DNA of 64,000 bases from Candidatus Dadabacteria bacterium (GTDB lineage: Bacteria > Desulfobacterota_D > UBA1144 > Nemesobacterales > Nemesobacteraceae), in NCBI GenBank assembly GCA_022827275.1, contig JAJDTG010000015.1, positions 1-64,000 on the forward strand, given 5' to 3'. Position numbers and translations under genes: made by a program. Of the stretch, positions 27,261 to 37,006 are shown piece after piece. Every line of letters starts with the position of its first letter. Positions within the stretch are counted from its first letter, which is position 1. A model generated the notes under the pieces. That model had not been told where the DNA came from. It worked only from the letters and a program-made list of their open reading frames with translations, and searched no databases.

Positions 27261-27266
27261 TATAAT
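27261..27266 (+). promoter_or_regulatory. Candidate -10 box of the permease genes
   Basis: TATAAT at 27261-27266 lies 26 nt before dppB, with no good -35 element. If used, it would let dppBCD be transcribed apart from dppA, from which they are separated by accessory DNA. Confidence 0.4.
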
Positions 27267-27291
27267 TTCCCCCTGAGGTTAAACGGACGCG

Positions 27292-28293
27292 ATGAAAGAC
27301 TACATCCTGAAAAGACTCCTGCTGATGATTCCCACGCTGTTCGGGATCACTCTTATCACCTTTATGGTGATACAGCTTGCCCCGGGGAGCCCGGTTGAGA
27401 GCAGGATGTCGCCTGATCAGGGAATAAAAAGCGACCAGGTGACCAAGGAGATAGTCGAGCAGACAAAGAAGCTCTACGGTCTCGATAAGCCGGTTCACCG
27501 GAGGTATTTCATCTGGCTTCGCCAGATCGCGACGCTTGATTTCGGAAATTCCTACAAGGACCACCGCCCCGTGATAGACAAGATAGCGGAAAGGCTCCCG
27601 ATCACCCTCATACTTAACGTGCTTTCGATCTTCCTCGTCTACGTGATAGCCATACCGATCGGGGCCTGGTCCGCCGTGCGGCAGTGGAGTTTCGCGGAGC
27701 GGGCCACGACTTTCGTTCTTTTTCTTCTCTACTCGATTCCGAGCTTCTGGATGGCCGTGGTGCTTATCTATTTCTTCGGCGGCGGGGGATCTCTTGATAT
27801 CTTCCCCATATACGGAGTGCATTCGAGGGGATACGAGGACCTTCCGTTTTTCGAGAGAACCCTCGATTTCCTGTGGCACCTTGTCCTTCCCGTGTTCTGT
27901 CTTACCTACGCGAGCCTCGCTTCGCTTTCCCGCTACCAGAAGGGAAGCCTCCTTGAGGTGCTGCGGGAGGACTACATAAGGACCGCGAGGGCCAAGGGGC
28001 TCGCGCCCAACAGGGTGCTTTTCAAGCACGCCCTCAGAAACTCGCTCATCCCCATAGTGACCATAATCGCCTCGATTCTTCCCGCCATGATAGGCGGAAG
28101 CGTTATCATAGAGACCATATTCTCGATCCCGGGAATAGGAAGGCTCGGCTTTGAGTCGGTGCTTTCAAGGGACTATCCCGTAATAATGGCCGTCGCCACC
28201 ATATCCGCTTTCCTTACCCTGATCGGCATTTTGATATCGGACATAACCTACGCCATTGTTGATCCCCGGATAGGCTTTGAGAGGAAATCATGA
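27292..28293 (+). CDS. dppB: Peptide ABC transporter permease (DppB type)
   Basis: The 333-aa inner-membrane protein has six membrane helices and the EAA loop RTARAKGLAPNRVLFKHAL, which contacts the ATPase. The N-terminus (YILKRLLLMIPTLFGITLI) is typical of DppB/OppB. Its stop overlaps the dppC start by 4 nt. It forms the transmembrane channel with dppC. Confidence 0.93.
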   Translation: MKDYILKRLLLMIPTLFGITLITFMVIQLAPGSPVESRMSPDQGIKSDQVTKEIVEQTKKLYGLDKPVHRRYFIWLRQIATLDFGNSYKDHRPVIDKIAERLPITLILNVLSIFLVYVIAIPIGAWSAVRQWSFAERATTFVLFLLYSIPSFWMAVVLIYFFGGGGSLDIFPIYGVHSRGYEDLPFFERTLDFLWHLVLPVFCLTYASLASLSRYQKGSLLEVLREDYIRTARAKGLAPNRVLFKHALRNSLIPIVTIIASILPAMIGGSVIIETIFSIPGIGRLGFESVLSRDYPVIMAVATISAFLTLIGILISDITYAIVDPRIGFERKS

Positions 28294-29291
28294 AGCAGGG
28301 CTCAGCAGGCGTCGGATACTGGGGCAGGGTGTGGGTAGAGTTCAAAAAGGACTCCCTCGCGTACGTATCGTTTTTCTTCATAATCCTCCTCGCGGTGACG
28401 GCGATTTTCGAGAGTTTCCTAGCGGGCAACAGGCCCATAGTGCTGGTTGAGGAGGGCAAGTACTATTTCCCCGTGGTTATCGATTATCCCGAGCTTCGCG
28501 GAGAGGATCTTCGGGCCGCGTATCTTGACGATCAGGATTCGTTCGCGATTTTCCCTCCCGTGAAGTACAGCCCCACGGAAAGCGATTTCTTCTCCGTTCT
28601 CGCGGCTCCCGACGGGAACCATTTTCTCGGCACCGACGACAGGGGGAGGGATGTTCTCAGCAGGATGATTCACGGGGCGAGAATATCGCTCTCAATAGGG
28701 GTGGTAGCCGTCGGGATAGCCATGGTGATAGGAATAATACTGGGGGCGGTTGCGGGTTATTACGGCGGCTGGATCGATTTTGCGATCTCAAGGTTAATAG
28801 AGGTGATGATCACTTTCCCTGTCTTCTTTCTGATCCTCACAATCCTCGCCTTTACCGAGCCGAGCATTTACAATATCATGATAGTGATAGGCGTAACGGG
28901 CTGGACGGGCGTGGCGAGGCTCGTTCGCGGAGAGTTCCTGAAACTTCGCCAGACGAACTACGTTGAGGCGGCGTGGGCTCTTGGAAGCGGCGACCGCAGG
29001 ATTATACTAAAGCACATGCTTCCAAACGCTCTTGCCCCGGTGCTTGTAAGCGCCACCTTCGGAGTGGCGGGAGCTATACTGGTTGAATCGAGTCTCAGTT
29101 TTCTCGGGTTCGGGGTGACGCCCCCTGAACCCAGCTGGGGAGAGATAATCTCGCAGTCCCAGAAGTACGTGGATTTTGCGTGGTGGCTTGTTCTTTTCCC
29201 GGGGCTTGCGATCTTCATTACGGTTACGGCTCTTAATCTGGTGGGGGAAGGATTCAGAAACGCGATAGACCCCAAACTAAAGGAAAGATAA
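28290..29291 (+). CDS. dppC: Peptide ABC transporter permease (DppC type)
   Basis: The 333-aa protein has an N-terminal membrane helix (FFIILLAVTAIFESFLA), a periplasmic insertion with LAAPDGNHFLGTDDRGRDVL that is the DppC/OppC signature, and five further helices with an EAA loop (NYVEAAWALGSGDRRIILKH). A stretch of its coding sequence (about 28553-28676) is repeated as a pseudogene at 22679-22803. Confidence 0.93.
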   Translation: MKQGSAGVGYWGRVWVEFKKDSLAYVSFFFIILLAVTAIFESFLAGNRPIVLVEEGKYYFPVVIDYPELRGEDLRAAYLDDQDSFAIFPPVKYSPTESDFFSVLAAPDGNHFLGTDDRGRDVLSRMIHGARISLSIGVVAVGIAMVIGIILGAVAGYYGGWIDFAISRLIEVMITFPVFFLILTILAFTEPSIYNIMIVIGVTGWTGVARLVRGEFLKLRQTNYVEAAWALGSGDRRIILKHMLPNALAPVLVSATFGVAGAILVESSLSFLGFGVTPPEPSWGEIISQSQKYVDFAWWLVLFPGLAIFITVTALNLVGEGFRNAIDPKLKER

Positions 29292-29297
29292 TATTAA

Positions 29298-30296
29298 GTG
29301 ATGGCGAATTCAGATCTGCTCGAGATAAAAAACCTTAACGTGTCCTTTCCCTCAGAAGGCGGGGAGCTTGAGGTCCTTGGGGACGTGAGCCTCAGTATAG
29401 GGGAGGGGAGGATAGTCGGGGTCGTGGGAGAAAGCGGCTGCGGGAAAACCCTGACCGCTCTTTCCGTCATGGGGCTTCTGCCCGCGCCGCCGGCCAGGGT
29501 GAACTCGGGGGAAGTGATATACAAGGGGGAGAACCTCCTTTCGCTCACCGAGCGGGAGCTCAGGCATTACCGCGGGAACAGGATCTCCATGATATTCCAG
29601 GAGCCGATGAGTTCCCTTAATCCCGTCTACACCGTGGGAGACCAGATAGGCGAGGTCATACGGGTTCACGAGAACGTCTCGAGAAAAGAGGAGAGGAGAA
29701 GAGTGGTTGATCTGCTCGACATAGTCGGCATTCCCTCTCCCTCGGAGAGATACTCGAGCTACCCCCACGAACTGAGCGGGGGAATGTGCCAGAGGGTAAT
29801 GATCGCGATGGCCCTTGCCTGCAGCCCCGAGCTGCTGATAGCCGATGAGCCAACGACCGCCCTTGACGTGACCATTCAGGCGGGAATTCTGTCTCTTATA
29901 AAGAGTCTTCGGGACAGGATGGGGATGGCGGTTATGTTTATATCTCATGACCTCGGGGTTATCTCCAACGTTGCAGATGATGTCTATGTTCTTTACGCGG
30001 GGAAGGTGGTCGAGCAGGGAAGCGTCGAGCAGCTTTTCTCAGCCCCCGCTCACCCCTACACGATAGGGCTTATAAACTCGATTCCCGGCCAGTCGGAAGG
30101 CGAGGATCTTCACTCGATCAGGGGCACGATTCCATCTCCCGGGGAGTTTCCGAGAGGATGCAGGTTCAACAACCGCTGCGAGTACGCGGAAGGAAAATGT
30201 TTTGAGGAACAGCCAGATCTATACAGCGTTTCTGATTCTCACGGTTCGGCCTGTTTCCGCTACGAGATGTTTTTGAAAAACGGATCGGAATTCTGA
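29298..30296 (+). CDS. dppD: Peptide ABC transporter ATPase (DppD type)
   Basis: The 332-aa ATPase has Walker A GESGCGKT, signature LSGGMCQR, Walker [13 protein letters not shown] and the C-terminal oligopeptide/dipeptide transporter region with Cys-rich [15 protein letters not shown], often an Fe-S site. GTG 29298 and ATG 29301 are adjacent; ATG is more likely. Accessory DNA follows directly, separating it by 5.1 kb from dppF. Confidence 0.93.
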   Translation: MMANSDLLEIKNLNVSFPSEGGELEVLGDVSLSIGEGRIVGVVGESGCGKTLTALSVMGLLPAPPARVNSGEVIYKGENLLSLTERELRHYRGNRISMIFQEPMSSLNPVYTVGDQIGEVIRVHENVSRKEERRRVVDLLDIVGIPSPSERYSSYPHELSGGMCQRVMIAMALACSPELLIADEPTTALDVTIQAGILSLIKSLRDRMGMAVMFISHDLGVISNVADDVYVLYAGKVVEQGSVEQLFSAPAHPYTIGLINSIPGQSEGEDLHSIRGTIPSPGEFPRGCRFNNRCEYAEGKCFEEQPDLYSVSDSHGSACFRYEMFLKNGSEF

Positions 30297-30354
30297 TTTT
30301 GAAGGCATGATCGGAGCTAAGAGAATCGAACAATCGGTTGTACTCTGTGCGCAC

Positions 30355-30537
30355 TAACTGAGACTTCGCAATGGGATCAACCATCTAGCCGACTGGCTCC
30401 ACTACGATTTCATGAAAGTCGATGTGCCAGACGCCTCTTTCGACGCCGTTTATTCCATTGAGGGGACTTGCCACGCATCGTACAAGGCGGGCGAATTGCT
30501 TTTGATGGTATCCTTTCATCCGTCTGGTTTGTGGTAG
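30355..30537 (+). pseudogene. Remnant of a SAM-dependent (sterol-type) methyltransferase
   Basis: Between two stops a short frame reads LADWLHYDFMKVDVPDASFD followed by AVYSIEGTCHA. This matches the post-motif I region of Erg6-like C24 methyltransferases. No SAM-binding motif I or C-terminus is present. It is a decayed fragment right after dppD. Confidence 0.6.
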
Positions 30538-30548
30538 AGAAGAGAAAA

Positions 30549-31079
30549 GATGAAAAAAGATTGCGGTGTCCGATTTGCGAAAAAGTGGGTCTGAACGAGC
30601 AGATTTCTAAAGACAGAGTGGATTACAAGGGCGAAACCACCGAACTGATTTACACTTCTCTATGTGCGATTCTTGCGGTTCTGAGTAGGTTAATGTCCAG
30701 CAGTCACGCATGAACAAGTGTTACAGGGTGGCGTTTAAAAAACGGGTTGACGGTTTTGTTGACTGGTTCTGAAGTCAAATCTATCCAGGAACGTCTGGGG
30801 CTCAAACAGTCAGATGTTACCAGAATTTTTGGCAGCGGACCGGTTGTTTTTTCAAAATATAAATCTGATGATGTTACTAAATCTGAGGCAATGAACAGAC
30901 TATTGCGTGTTGCTGTGGAAGTTTCTGAGGCGTTTGAGTATCTGGCAAAGCGTGCTCAAGTTCATTTGGGAGCAGATAACCCCCCCCCCCCCCCGTTATG
31001 CTTTTACGGTATAATTTGCGAAAAACTCCGAGCACTATTTCCAGTTCTGATAGACTCAAATCTGACAGGGCAGTATTGA
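30549..31079 (+). pseudogene. MqsA-type antitoxin pseudogene with several lesions
   Basis: The pieces, in three frames, match YgiT/MqsA-like antitoxins. The first zinc half is LRCPICEKVGLNEQISKD, the second is MCDSCGSE in the +1 frame (about 30662-30687) followed by an in-frame TAG (30688-30690), then MNKCYRVAFKKRVDG. The HTH domain is LTGSEVKSIQERLGLKQSDV and FSKYKSDDVTKSEAMNRLLR (from 30747). There are thus two frameshifts, a stop, and a C15 run (30980-30994) near the end. No MqsR toxin gene is visible beside it. Confidence 0.75.
30980..30994. repeat. C15 homopolymer bracketed by ATAAC/GTTAT
   Basis: Fifteen C residues are flanked by the inverted pair ATAAC (30976-30980) and GTTAT (30995-30999). 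It lies at the end of the mqsA-like remnant. It could be slippage-prone DNA or an assembly artefact. Confidence 0.7.
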
Positions 31080-31167
31080 GGGGTTTTGAGATTTGATTTT
31101 TACGACAGAATGAAACAATCCTTACTTGAGTTATATAACATAAGAAAACGGGCAAACTGACAACACG

Positions 31168-32976
31168 ATGCAAATAAAACTCCAGCAACCGTATCTTTCT
31201 ATAAAGACCCTAGAAAGTGTTGATTTGCCAAGTTTTACAGCTCTAATCGGTCGAAACGGCGTCGGCAAGACCCACTTGATCGAGGCGATAAAAAAAGGTT
31301 ACGTGACAGTTTCCGGATTTCTCCCTCAAGACATTGCAATGTACGGTCTTGATTCATTTAAGCTGAAAGATTCTCCGGTAGCAAGTTGGGGGGACTGTCT
31401 CCTTCCTGAATTGGCGGCGGAAACATATTTTGGAGATGGTTCTAATCTGTCTCCTGTTGTTAAGGCCAAAAAAATCTTTGAAGAAGTTATTAATGATTTT
31501 AATCTGATTGATGGATCAAGTGCCCGTCGAGAATTCGAAAAAGGGTTCAAGAACGAAATCCGCGGACTGGACCACTTTAGGAGTTTTCCTCTTTTGAATT
31601 ATGAAGGTGCGCTTTCGACTTATTTCGCAGGAATAAAAAATATTATACACACTTTGAAAAGTAGCAGAGATGCAAAAAATGCCGAGATCGCTGAGCTTGT
31701 TATTCTCGCAGTAAAAATGAGTGAAAAATTCCCGCACGAAATTTCCCGTAATGATATTCTTCGAGCGGGCAATTACGAAGGTGATACTATTGAAAACACT
31801 TTGAGCAATGTGTTTGCGAGATATAAAATTGAGCAATTCTCATGGGCTCATACAAAGGGAGAAACAAGCCAAGAAAGTTTTCAAACTCTGATGTCGCAGT
31901 ACCTGGAGACAACTCCGCCGCCGTGGGAAATCTTACGAGAATACTTGGATGATTTGCGTGATGTAACAGGTGACCCGAATCTTTTCAATTTTGAATTTTC
32001 AGATCCTGCAAATGATAAGATTGATTTTCCGAGTTTTATGCATTATTCGTTTAAAACGAATTTGACTAATAGGGCGACCGGACAAAGCTATTCGGCCGAA
32101 AACCTTTCCTCTGGTGAAAAAATTCTAATGTCGCTTTGTTTGGCTTCGTTCAATCAAAGTATTGGTCGTCGTCGGCCTAAGCTTATGCTCTTGGATGAAT
32201 TGGATTCCGTGCTCCACCCGTCTATGGTCTCTGCCTTGATTGCCGGCCTCAAGACCCAATTTGTCCAGAAGGGAACACGAGTCATAATCGCTACCCATTT
32301 AGTAACTACCGTGACTATGCTGGATGAAGGTGAAATTTTCCGCGTTGCACGGGTCGGAGGCAAAGTTGAAGTTCTACCTGTGAAAAAAGCCTATGCGGTT
32401 TCAGAATTATCTGAGGGGATTGCAACGATTGACACTGGGCTAAAAATTGCGCTGTCTGATTCTGCTCCTATCACAATTTTGACTGAGGGTAACAACGTGA
32501 TTCACCTTAAAAAATGGGTAGAATTGTTCTTCCCTGGAAAAGTTGAAGTATTTGATAGTCTTCCAGACAAGACGAGTAAGAACCAACTAAAAACCTATGG
32601 TCAATTTCTCTCTAAGGTAAATACAGATTCTCATTTTCTCATTGTATGGGACTGTGATGCGGAAGCAATTGCCAAGAAGTTTTCAAGCGAGTTGGCGGGT
32701 TCAGCGAATGTAACAGGGTTTTCGTTTTCTAAACGAGAAAACAAAATAGCCCCGAAAGGTATAGAAAACAATTATGATGAGGAGATATTAAAACCGTTTG
32801 CAAATAAAACGATAGAATATTCAACGGGCAAAGAAGTTAGCCTCTCTTTCAATAGCAAAAAAAAGACCGAATTCGCAGAACATATTTCCGCAAATGGAAC
32901 TACTGGGAATTTTCGACATTTCAGTACTCTCAAATTAGTTGTAAAAACCATATTGAACCGACCTGCTTCGCCGTGA
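31168..32976 (+). CDS. ATPase with TOPRIM-like C-terminus (OLD-like)
   Basis: The 602-aa protein has an SMC/ABC-type ATPase: Walker A IGRNGVGKTHLIEAI, signature NLSSGEKILMSL, Walker B PKLMLLDELDSVLHP and IIATHLVT. The C-terminal part has a glutamate in ITILTEGNNVIHLKKW and a DxD in FLIVWDCDAEA, as in TOPRIM domains of OLD nucleases. No helicase or other partner follows, so it is not a Gabija GajA pair. The nearest intact gene downstream (357 nt) is a HEPN-motif protein; OLD-like ATPases paired with diverse toxins are common in defence. Function is inferred from fold only. Confidence 0.8.
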   Translation: MQIKLQQPYLSIKTLESVDLPSFTALIGRNGVGKTHLIEAIKKGYVTVSGFLPQDIAMYGLDSFKLKDSPVASWGDCLLPELAAETYFGDGSNLSPVVKAKKIFEEVINDFNLIDGSSARREFEKGFKNEIRGLDHFRSFPLLNYEGALSTYFAGIKNIIHTLKSSRDAKNAEIAELVILAVKMSEKFPHEISRNDILRAGNYEGDTIENTLSNVFARYKIEQFSWAHTKGETSQESFQTLMSQYLETTPPPWEILREYLDDLRDVTGDPNLFNFEFSDPANDKIDFPSFMHYSFKTNLTNRATGQSYSAENLSSGEKILMSLCLASFNQSIGRRRPKLMLLDELDSVLHPSMVSALIAGLKTQFVQKGTRVIIATHLVTTVTMLDEGEIFRVARVGGKVEVLPVKKAYAVSELSEGIATIDTGLKIALSDSAPITILTEGNNVIHLKKWVELFFPGKVEVFDSLPDKTSKNQLKTYGQFLSKVNTDSHFLIVWDCDAEAIAKKFSSELAGSANVTGFSFSKRENKIAPKGIENNYDEEILKPFANKTIEYSTGKEVSLSFNSKKKTEFAEHISANGTTGNFRHFSTLKLVVKTILNRPASP

Positions 32977-33333
32977 TGAATTCACCAATTCCTTGAAAAC
33001 CTTCGCAAGCGTTTGAGCAAATTGATCAAGCGGGCAATGGGGAAACTGGCAAGTCAAAGTCTAGAGACTACGAGTTAGATTAGTGTCTTACTCTGTGAAA
33101 AATACGGGAGATGGTACATCAGTCATGCTGAGAGCTGGTTTCGGCAGAAATGTAGAAAAGATCAGACTGGATGCACACCATTCGTCGACATACACTGAGT
33201 TTACAGAATCAATACACCAAAATTGTATCCGCAAGCTGATGACAAAATCGACAAGCTTCGATTTCCGCCCCCAACATCCACATTCGTGTAATCAGACCTG
33301 CTTAATAGTGGGGATTTAGGTGACTTCAAAACA
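32977..33333. other. Gap without a convincing gene
   Basis: About 357 nt. A 78-codon frame (33083-33319) has no family features and an odd composition. No tRNA, clear promoter or terminator was seen; probably a leader of the next gene plus decayed DNA. Confidence 0.5.
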
Positions 33334-34968
33334 ATGAAATCCGGCGACCAAAAATTGATAAATCCGCTTCTCCTCGGGCTACACACGCAGCAAATTGAAG
33401 AGTTGCTTTCGGTATTCCCGATGCTTCATGCGGCGGAAGATACACAATTCATTTCACTCTGGAAGTATCTTGAAATGCGCCCGCAACGATTTTTCTCCAC
33501 GGACGCCTTCCAAGTGTTCTTGGATAAACTAATCGAGTTGGACAGGAAACATAAAGAAGCTCTATTTCAAGTGTTGGATGAACACAATGCTCAGATCAAT
33601 AACGCTTATAGACACGTCAACGAGGTATGTGCGTTTGATTGGCACGATGAACAAGTACGGAGTAGAGACGACTATGGACGGCTCATTTTCATCGATCAAG
33701 ACGTACACCCTGCCTATCTCCGGCTAGCTGAAGCTGTCTTTCGACCCTTACTGCGAATCGTAGCACATTTTTCCCGGTTGGACCGAGGAAAAAGCGTTGA
33801 GAATCTAGACTTATATCAGATTGTCCAAGAACTAGAATCTACAAGTTTTCGGAGCGTACTATCTCCATATGATCATTTGATGCGAAACGGTATAGCCCAT
33901 GGGGGAGTAACTTATTCGGCGGATAGCGTTATTTATGAAGATAAAAAGGGCAAGCGGCAAAAACTCGACAACTACAGTATTATTCGCAAATTCGATGACT
34001 TATTGGATGTTTGCAACGGCCTCTTGCTGGCCTTCTCGATATTCATTCTTACTCGGAAAGACGACCACTACAAGTTGCCGGTAAGTTTGTTGATAGAGGA
34101 GTTAAGGGCGGAGACAAGAACACCGTATTGGGAAGTTGATGGCTGCTTGCCATCGACACAAATCAATGGAACTCAGCTAATAATTTATGTCCATATAACC
34201 ACTATAGATGAGCGAAAAGTCTATTTCTCTGTTTTTCAAACGGCAATAATGGTTGAGAAGATTGCCCCGGGTTATGATCGCTATTTTTTCTCCCTTCGTT
34301 CTGAGAAACATTTGCCTGGATTTGCGGCGTTCGACGGCGGCAAACTAGCCGAGCATAGAGTGAAGAATAGTCAACTAGACCAATACGGCGATGTCCTAGA
34401 AGATAACCTTTTATTTTTCGTTCCGAAGTTACGTCTCCCGAGAATATTGAAAAAGCTGGAGACTCTATGGCTGTCCTATAAGATTCATAACCCCTCGATA
34501 GCTTCTGATATTCGTCAACAACTTGGATGGATCAATGTAGATGTCAGGAACACGAAGATACACCGGAATGCTTGGGGGGTCGTTTTGAACGCAGACGTTG
34601 TGATAGCACGAGAAGCTAGCATCGTTAATCAAAAGCTCATTAAGCGGAGTTGCAGTAGAGTGGTAAAGAAGGCCCTCAAGGAAGCTAGAAGAAAACTTCC
34701 TTTCCTTAACGTGTGTCGGTATTTGCCGCTTGGCTTTTGTAGGATTTCTATATATCAAAGGGATTATCGGGCCCGCCGACTCTCAGGTTTCGGTCTGGGA
34801 GAGGACCTAATCTGCACTGTTCAGGTACAGCGCATCAAACATATCGCGTCGCCTGATATAATGGGTGCGACGGTTGAGATTGTGGGCCGTTATAGAATAG
34901 CTTGGAATCGGAGTTGGTTGGAAGAGGAAAGCAGGAGTGCCAGCGAAATGTCCAGTGAGATTGATTAA
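33334..34968 (+). CDS. Unrecognised 544-aa protein with HEPN-like motif
   Basis: The protein is intact and soluble. Around residues 188-194 it reads HLMRNGIAHGG, which fits the Rx4-6H motif of HEPN ribonucleases, embedded in a helical region. The N-terminal part has long amphipathic helices; the C-terminal half is mixed and unrecognised. ATG 33334 is the only reasonable start. Its neighbour is an OLD-like ATPase, and both are within the second interruption of the dpp operon, so an RNase effector of a defence system is a fair inference. I am not sure that the HEPN assignment is right, as the motif is short. Confidence 0.7.
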   Translation: MKSGDQKLINPLLLGLHTQQIEELLSVFPMLHAAEDTQFISLWKYLEMRPQRFFSTDAFQVFLDKLIELDRKHKEALFQVLDEHNAQINNAYRHVNEVCAFDWHDEQVRSRDDYGRLIFIDQDVHPAYLRLAEAVFRPLLRIVAHFSRLDRGKSVENLDLYQIVQELESTSFRSVLSPYDHLMRNGIAHGGVTYSADSVIYEDKKGKRQKLDNYSIIRKFDDLLDVCNGLLLAFSIFILTRKDDHYKLPVSLLIEELRAETRTPYWEVDGCLPSTQINGTQLIIYVHITTIDERKVYFSVFQTAIMVEKIAPGYDRYFFSLRSEKHLPGFAAFDGGKLAEHRVKNSQLDQYGDVLEDNLLFFVPKLRLPRILKKLETLWLSYKIHNPSIASDIRQQLGWINVDVRNTKIHRNAWGVVLNADVVIAREASIVNQKLIKRSCSRVVKKALKEARRKLPFLNVCRYLPLGFCRISIYQRDYRARRLSGFGLGEDLICTVQVQRIKHIASPDIMGATVEIVGRYRIAWNRSWLEEESRSASEMSSEID

Positions 34969-35394
34969 AGTGACTAGTGTTTGGTTTCGGGAACTAGTTA
35001 GCGGCTCGAGGAATAGAATCGGACATTGTTTCTGGAAATTGCAGGCAAATCTGCTCGTTTTGCCCCGGTACTCCATCAGGATATCCGCTACGACGCCTTC
35101 GGCAGTTCAGGGTGCCTGTCCCTGCGTTGAATTGTGCATAAGATGAGCGTACCCAAAATAGTGCTTGGAGCTTTTCGCAAATTTAAGAAATTATCATGTT
35201 TTTAGCCAAATGGAATCCTAATTCCATAAAAAGCTTTGCACGAAGATAACGAAAACCGGAAATCCTGACCCTGATGCTAGATTAGGAGAGCCAAATCGGG
35301 TACTTTCCATTGCAAGCCCGTCTTTTGCGTTTGTATAAGGGCGGATAAACGCCTCACTAGAGGACAGCAAGAACCGTTTTTTTCTCTTATCGAT
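34969..35394. other. Gap before dppF, probably decayed accessory DNA
   Basis: About 426 nt without a convincing gene. A short frame near 35055-35120 reads FAPVLHQDIRYDAFGSSG, coding-like but without recognisable family. No promoter with good elements was found before dppF, although one must exist if dppF is cut off from dppD. Confidence 0.4.
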
Positions 35395-36372
35395 ATGATT
35401 AATGAAACTATAGTAAGTGTAAGGGGACTTAAAAAGTACTTCCCGGTTCGAAAGGGTGTTTTATCAAGGGTTTCAGAGTATGTGCGTGCCGTTGATGAAG
35501 TAGAACTTGAAGTGAAAAGAGGCAGTACCGTGGGTCTTGTGGGAGAGAGCGGCAGCGGAAAGACTACGCTTGGAAAGACGGTGCTGAGACTTCTTGCCCC
35601 GACCGCCGGGAAGATTTTCTTCGAGGGAGAAGACATTACCGAACTTGACTCGGCCCGGCTTCGCTCGCTAAGAAGAGAAATGCAGATGATATTCCAGAAC
35701 CCCTACGGTTCCCTTAATCCCAGAATGAACGTGGGCTCTCTTGTTTCCGAGGGAATAAGCATCCACAACACTGTAAAGAAAGAAGAGCGCGGCGAGTTCG
35801 TGGCCAGGCTTCTCGGCGAGGTGGGCCTTGGCACCGACGTCATGGGTCGCTACCCCCACGAGTTCAGCGGGGGACAGCGCCAGAGAATAGCCATAGCCCG
35901 CGCGATCTCTCTTCGCCCGAAGTTTGTCGTCTGCGATGAGCCGGTCTCGGCGCTTGATGTGTCGGTGCAGGCGCAGATAATAAACCTGCTCAAGGACCTT
36001 CAGAAAAAACACGGTCTTTCCTACCTCTTCATCTCCCATGATCTCCGCGTCGTAAAGCACATAAGCGATCTGGTGGCAGTGATGTACCTCGGAAAGATAG
36101 TCGAAATCGCCCCCAGCGAGGAGATCTACTCAAACCCCGTGCATCCCTACACCAAGATGCTTATCTCCGCCATTCCCGAGATAAAAAGAACCAGGAGTGA
36201 AAACGGCAGCGAAGCATCCATATCGGGGGAAATAAAGAGCATTGCTGATATTCCCTCGGGGTGCAGTTTCCATCCGAGGTGCCCTCTTGCGACCGAGGTG
36301 TGCGCAAGGGAGATTCCACGGCTCGAAAAAAAAGGAGCAGATGGGAGAAGCGTCGCCTGTCATAACGTCTGA
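35395..36372 (+). CDS. dppF: Peptide ABC transporter ATPase (DppF type)
   Basis: The 325-aa ATPase has Walker A GESGSGKTT, signature FSGGQRQR, Walker B VVCDEPVSALD and the oligopeptide C-terminal region with HPRCPLATEVC. DppD and DppF normally form a heterodimer. Its distance from dppD (5.1 kb) shows the second break of the operon. Confidence 0.93.
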   Translation: MINETIVSVRGLKKYFPVRKGVLSRVSEYVRAVDEVELEVKRGSTVGLVGESGSGKTTLGKTVLRLLAPTAGKIFFEGEDITELDSARLRSLRREMQMIFQNPYGSLNPRMNVGSLVSEGISIHNTVKKEERGEFVARLLGEVGLGTDVMGRYPHEFSGGQRQRIAIARAISLRPKFVVCDEPVSALDVSVQAQIINLLKDLQKKHGLSYLFISHDLRVVKHISDLVAVMYLGKIVEIAPSEEIYSNPVHPYTKMLISAIPEIKRTRSENGSEASISGEIKSIADIPSGCSFHPRCPLATEVCAREIPRLEKKGADGRSVACHNV

Positions 36373-36416
36373 GCGGCCCGCCTGTTTTTCCGGCGATTGT
36401 TTTTTTCCGGTATAAC

Positions 36417-36444
36417 TTGCAATAAAGCGATTGTGGTTTATATT
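36417..36444 (+). promoter_or_regulatory. Promoter before yceD-rpmF-fab operon
   Basis: TTGCAA (36417-36422) and TATATT (36439-36444) with a 16-nt spacer. It lies 33 nt before the yceD start. Confidence 0.55.
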
Positions 36445-36476
36445 AGAGCGATTTTAGCAGGCGGGGTTTCCGCGCG

Positions 36477-36986
36477 ATGATAGTTAACGTATCGGAAATA
36501 AAGGACGGGGGATTGAGTCTTGATCTCACGAGGGGGCCGGGATGGCTCGGCGGTTCCGAGAAATCAGAGGTTGCGAGCGTGGATTCCGATATAGGGTTTC
36601 ATATTGATCTTCTGCGCACGTCGGGCGAGATAAGCGTGCGGGGGGAAATCGGATTCATGGCGGTCGCCCGGTGTTCCCGTTGCTTAAGCGACGTGAGCGT
36701 TGATACAACTGTTGAGGTAAACCTCATTCTTTCGCCTTCCGAGGCGGAGAGAAAGGAGGAAGCGGGCGGGGAGATAGATTATGAAACTTACCGCGGGAGA
36801 AGCATAGACCTTAACGATTACATGAGGGAGCAGGTGAATCTTTCGCTTCCCTACAAGGTGGTCTGCTCCGAGGGCTGCAGGGGACTCTGCGGCGGGTGCG
36901 GACGGAATCTTAACGAACAGCAGTGCGGCTGCGAGACTCACGAGGAGGACTCGCGCTTTTCGGTGCTTAAAGATATAAAGATATAG
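36477..36986 (+). CDS. yceD: YceD/DUF177 family protein
   Basis: The 169-aa protein ends in a cysteine-rich motif, CSEGCRGLCGGCGRNLN, conserved in DUF177, and has an earlier CSRC pair. Members are linked to 23S rRNA maturation and to rpmF in an operon, as here (20 nt apart). Confidence 0.9.
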   Translation: MIVNVSEIKDGGLSLDLTRGPGWLGGSEKSEVASVDSDIGFHIDLLRTSGEISVRGEIGFMAVARCSRCLSDVSVDTTVEVNLILSPSEAERKEEAGGEIDYETYRGRSIDLNDYMREQVNLSLPYKVVCSEGCRGLCGGCGRNLNEQQCGCETHEEDSRFSVLKDIKI

Positions 36987-37006
36987 CTTCAAGCCAGGAG
37001 ATTAAA

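Noticed and set aside
30980-30994. C15 tract as a phase-variation switch
   Set aside because: The gene it lies in already has two frameshifts and a stop, so switching the tract would not restore it.
31168-32976. A second Gabija GajA
   Set aside because: The fold is similar but no UvrD-like helicase follows; the next gene is unrelated.
33083-33319. 78-codon frame before the HEPN-motif gene
   Set aside because: Odd composition, no ribosome-binding site and no family features.
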